A DNA stretch of 5,894 bases, from assembly GCA_027349605.1 (NCBI GenBank), contig DAIEMM010000033.1, positions 1 through 5,894 on the forward strand. The letters run 5' to 3'. Numbering within the stretch: position 1 is the first letter of the stretch; the number at the start of each line of letters is the position of its first letter. Source of the stretch: Anaeromyxobacteraceae bacterium. GTDB lineage: Bacteria; Myxococcota; Myxococcia; Myxococcales; Anaeromyxobacteraceae. Shown here one piece after another: positions 5,306-5,894 of this stretch. The notes under the pieces are model-generated. The model searched no databases, had not been told where the DNA came from, and saw nothing but the letters and a program-made list of their open reading frames with translations. The position numbers and the translations under genes are program-made.

Positions 5306-5894
5306 CTAGTCACCGCGGGCCGGCGTCGAGGGCTTTCCGGCGGGCCGCTCGACGTGATCCCTCCGGATGTCCGGTGCGGGATCCCGTGCGAAGTAGGCCG
5401 AGGCGGCCACCACCAGCGCCAGGATCGCGCTCAGCACGAAGGTGGGAACGAGCGAAGCCCTGCGCGGTACCGTCTTCCGCCGGTGCCTCGGCGGGGGCGG
5501 CTCGACCTTCCTGGCGGCGGGACCTTCGGCGCGGCCACCCTCGCGGGGAGGGCGGGGCGAGCGTGCCTCCACGGCCACCGGAGCGGGAGCAGGGGGCGGC
5601 GCGACGGGGATGACCGCGGGGGCCGCGGGAACGAGGGTCGGTACCGTTCGAGCGGCGGGAACGGGGTCGGGCTCCATCTTCCACGCATTGGCCGACTGCC
5701 TGCTCGGATGGGCTTGCCGGACGGGCGCCGTTTCCCGGCGGGCCGCCTCGATCCGGAGGGGCTCGAGCACGACGGCTCGCCTCGCTTCCACCGGGGCCGC
5801 CACCGGCGCAAGCGCCGCGAGGATCGGTGCCTGCCTCGCGGGCGAAGGTGGAGGTGCCGCCCGGACGACGGGATGGCTCTGGGCCGTCTCCGGC
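5306..5894 (-). CDS. Pro/Ala-rich protein with one C-terminal membrane span, N-terminus outside window
   Basis: The reverse-strand frame is open from the window edge (last full codon 5893-5891) to the stop at 5308-5306, giving 195 residues of the C-terminal part. An in-frame GTG at 5803-5801 is possible as a start, but the sequence before it has the same Pro/Ala-rich character, so the gene probably begins outside. Residues 1-145 are low complexity, rich in Pro, Ala, Val and Arg. A basic patch (RHRRKTVPRR, 136-145) precedes a hydrophobic span at about 148-168, then a 26-residue charged tail. By the positive-inside rule the long N-terminal part would face the cytoplasm and the tail the outside. 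I do not recognise the family. The build resembles the linker-plus-span part of myxobacterial membrane kinases or other signalling proteins, but no such domain is visible here. Two other reverse frames in this stretch have only Arg/Ser-rich composition and no span. Confidence 0.6.
   Translation of the reverse strand, partial: PETAQSHPVVRAAPPPSPARQAPILAALAPVAAPVEARRAVVLEPLRIEAARRETAPVRQAHPSRQSANAWKMEPDPVPAARTVPTLVPAAPAVIPVAPPPAPAPVAVEARSPRPPREGGRAEGPAARKVEPPPPRHRRKTVPRRASLVPTFVLSAILALVVAASAYFARDPAPDIRRDHVERPAGKPSTPARGD
5324..5354. repeat. Inverted repeat at the nuoK/convergent-gene junction
   Basis: CGTCGAG (5324-5330) is the exact reverse complement of CTCGACG (5348-5354). The stem can be extended by GGC (5331-5333) pairing with GCC (5344-5346), with one bulged G. 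It lies 25 bases after the nuoK stop, within the end of the reverse-strand gene. No T tract follows on the + strand, so a role in ending nuo transcription is only a possibility. Confidence 0.3.

Noticed and set aside
5431..5811. An alternative reverse-strand frame of 126 codons
   Set aside because: Its product is Arg/Ser/Pro-rich without a membrane span, and it overlaps the frame that encodes a clear hydrophobic helix.

Overview
This 5.9 kb window is GC-rich bacterial DNA. It carries six complete or nearly certain genes and two that run off the edges. GC-rich codon third positions, myxobacteria-like gene content (a lysine-rich HU protein, Pro/Ala-rich membrane proteins) and an NADH:quinone oxidoreductase (complex I) cluster suggest a deltaproteobacterial or Myxococcota-type organism. 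That placement is inference from general style and is not proven by any single marker.

Left part (1-2010): the 3' end of a polytopic membrane protein resembling glycosyltransferase family 87 (DUF2029) is followed 39 bases later by a 368-residue protein with one C-terminal membrane anchor, distantly like the RMD1/DUF155 family. A T-rich, imperfect hairpin follows. The middle (2010-2530) is a self-contained HU gene: a candidate sigma70-type promoter overlapped by a perfect 8-bp inverted repeat, a strong Shine-Dalgarno sequence, a 96-residue DNA-binding protein, and a strong 14-bp stem terminator.

Right part (2555-5299): a TTGACA promoter leads into four tightly packed complex I genes, nuoE-nuoF-nuoJ-nuoK. 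NuoE and NuoF form the NADH-oxidising module (FMN, clusters N1a and N3). NuoJ and NuoK are two small membrane subunits of the proton-pumping arm. The usual nuoG, nuoH and nuoI between F and J are missing, and nuoLMN do not follow nuoK, so the remaining complex I subunits must be encoded elsewhere. NuoF has Phe in place of one of the four cysteines expected to bind iron-sulfur cluster N3, the most striking observation here.

The cluster ends head-on, six bases from the stop of a reverse-strand gene (5306-5894, N-terminus outside the window). That gene encodes a Pro/Ala-rich protein with a single membrane span near its C-terminus. No tRNA, rRNA, CRISPR array, insertion sequence or phage gene was seen. 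I did not find an evident new multi-gene system; the novelty is in the NuoF cluster site, the split nuo layout and the uncharacterised membrane proteins.
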